A stretch of DNA of 64,000 bases. Origin: Ignelater luminosus (taxonomy: Eukaryota > Arthropoda > Insecta > Coleoptera > Elateridae). Every line of letters starts with the position of its first letter. The first letter of the stretch is position 1. The notes below the pieces were generated by a model. It was given only the letters and a program-made list of their open reading frames with translations, was not told the origin of the DNA and ran no database searches. Shown piece after piece: positions 63,101 to 64,000 of the stretch. Position numbers and translations under genes: made by a program. The DNA lies in assembly GCA_011009095.1 (NCBI GenBank), contig VTPC01090560.1, positions 196,903 to 260,902 on the forward strand, written 5' to 3'.

Positions 63101-64000
63101 TCGCAGACAAGCGCATTCTTGTGTGGTTTTTGTTCAGTATTCAACTGCATTATCTATCTCTTCTTCAGTTTTTAAGTGACACATGAAGGTCCAGTTCACT
63201 GTCGAGCAGTTGGTTAAAGCAGGAAGTTTATTTTGCCTAAGAATCTTTGTACACAAAGTGACTATTACAAGTGAGTACAGAGAGTTCGATTTAAAAAAAT
63301 TTAGGCTACATGCCCTATGTTTCATCTTTTATAGAACATCCTGTGTAGTTGAAAATAATTTTTAAAAGTACAAAGAGTCGTTCTGTACAACTTTTCCAGT
63401 TCAAGATTTTTGAATATTCGTCCTTATACCATCTGCATAAATAAATAAATAAATAAAAAAGATAACACGGACATAAAGGGAGATTTAAAGAACATTTTGC
63501 AGTAATCAACGAAAGCGCTCGTAAAACTGGTAAGAAAATAATAAATAAAAATTAAATACAAAAGTATGGCTTTTTGCATTAACTCAGTAATTATACTATG
63601 ATGAAATTAATGTGCTTTCTATCTGAAATCGATACGTTTCAGGTACATGGTACATGCATTAAATAGTGTATGTAAAATTACGCCAGAAGAAAATAAAAAC
63701 CTAAATATTTCTAAAGCTGTCTGGTGTTTGTTTTTGATTTAATTAAATATCCAATGTAAAATTTTCCAAGAATACTGACAGGAGTTTGGTTTTGTCATCT
63801 GTTGCGTACACTGATAGAGACCGGAAGTTAATTTCAAATTCAAATAAAAATCTACTGTGATCTGATCACTAAGAAATTAAAATCTGAGAGTTAATCGTAC
63901 AGTATTTTTAAAAATCGATTGTCTACAGTTCAGAAAAAGGTTTCATCAAATAAAAAAGAACTGATTAGGGTGCCAGTCATCGATTAATCTCAACTTACAT
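63101..64000. other. AT-rich flank, no recognisable gene
   Basis: Short chance ORFs only, apart from the (AAAT)n run listed separately. Confidence 0.4.
63437..63460. repeat. (AAAT)n microsatellite
   Basis: About five tandem AAAT units ending in an A run. Confidence 0.8.

Overview
The window is AT-rich, intron-rich animal nuclear DNA, almost certainly from an insect. The evidence is GT-AG split genes with insect/animal orthologues, plus relics of P-element, mariner, RTE-type, Jockey-type and hAT elements. I could not settle the order. No bacterial, organellar, CRISPR or viral locus was recognised.

Five host genes can be assembled from exons with consistent splice phases. (1) A DUF167/UPF0235 (C15orf40-like) gene, minus strand, 1996-4235. 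(2) A CCDC124 orthologue, plus strand, 4440-5717, head to head with the first across about 200 bp. (3) An ABHD8-like alpha/beta hydrolase, minus, 14833-18557. (4) COP9 signalosome subunit 2 (COPS2/CSN2), minus, 29290-43237, complete in eight exons but split by an 11.9-kb intron full of transposons. (5) A secreted-type animal haem peroxidase, minus, 44636-49001, with nine exons visible and the 5' end not found. They do different jobs (ribosome-associated factor, small conserved protein, hydrolase, deneddylase scaffold, peroxidase), so only the head-to-head pair suggests shared regulation.

Most of the rest is transposon debris. 1-575 is a hAT transposase tail. 6.1-14.4 kb holds two P-element-like (THAP9-type) copies, with internally deleted relatives at 22.8-23.7 kb and 52.7-53.5 kb. 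The large COPS2 intron holds a Sola-like DNA transposon with terminal inverted repeats (TIRs) and a 4-bp target-site duplication (TSD) at 30.2-33.6 kb, two mariner relics, LINE fragments and a fold-back element. The peroxidase introns and flanks hold odd elements built from repeated GGACGTCC-like palindromes. 50.7-63.2 kb has RTE- and Jockey-type LINE pieces, a mariner with clear TIRs, a transposase scrap and a conspicuously GC-rich block.

I found no clear case of a new multi-gene system. The best leads are the Sola-like element with repeated acidic exons, the P-element family with a THAP-only derivative, the GGACGTCC palindromic elements, two long fold-back elements sharing one arm sequence, and a peroxidase lacking both acidic residues that normally bind haem covalently.
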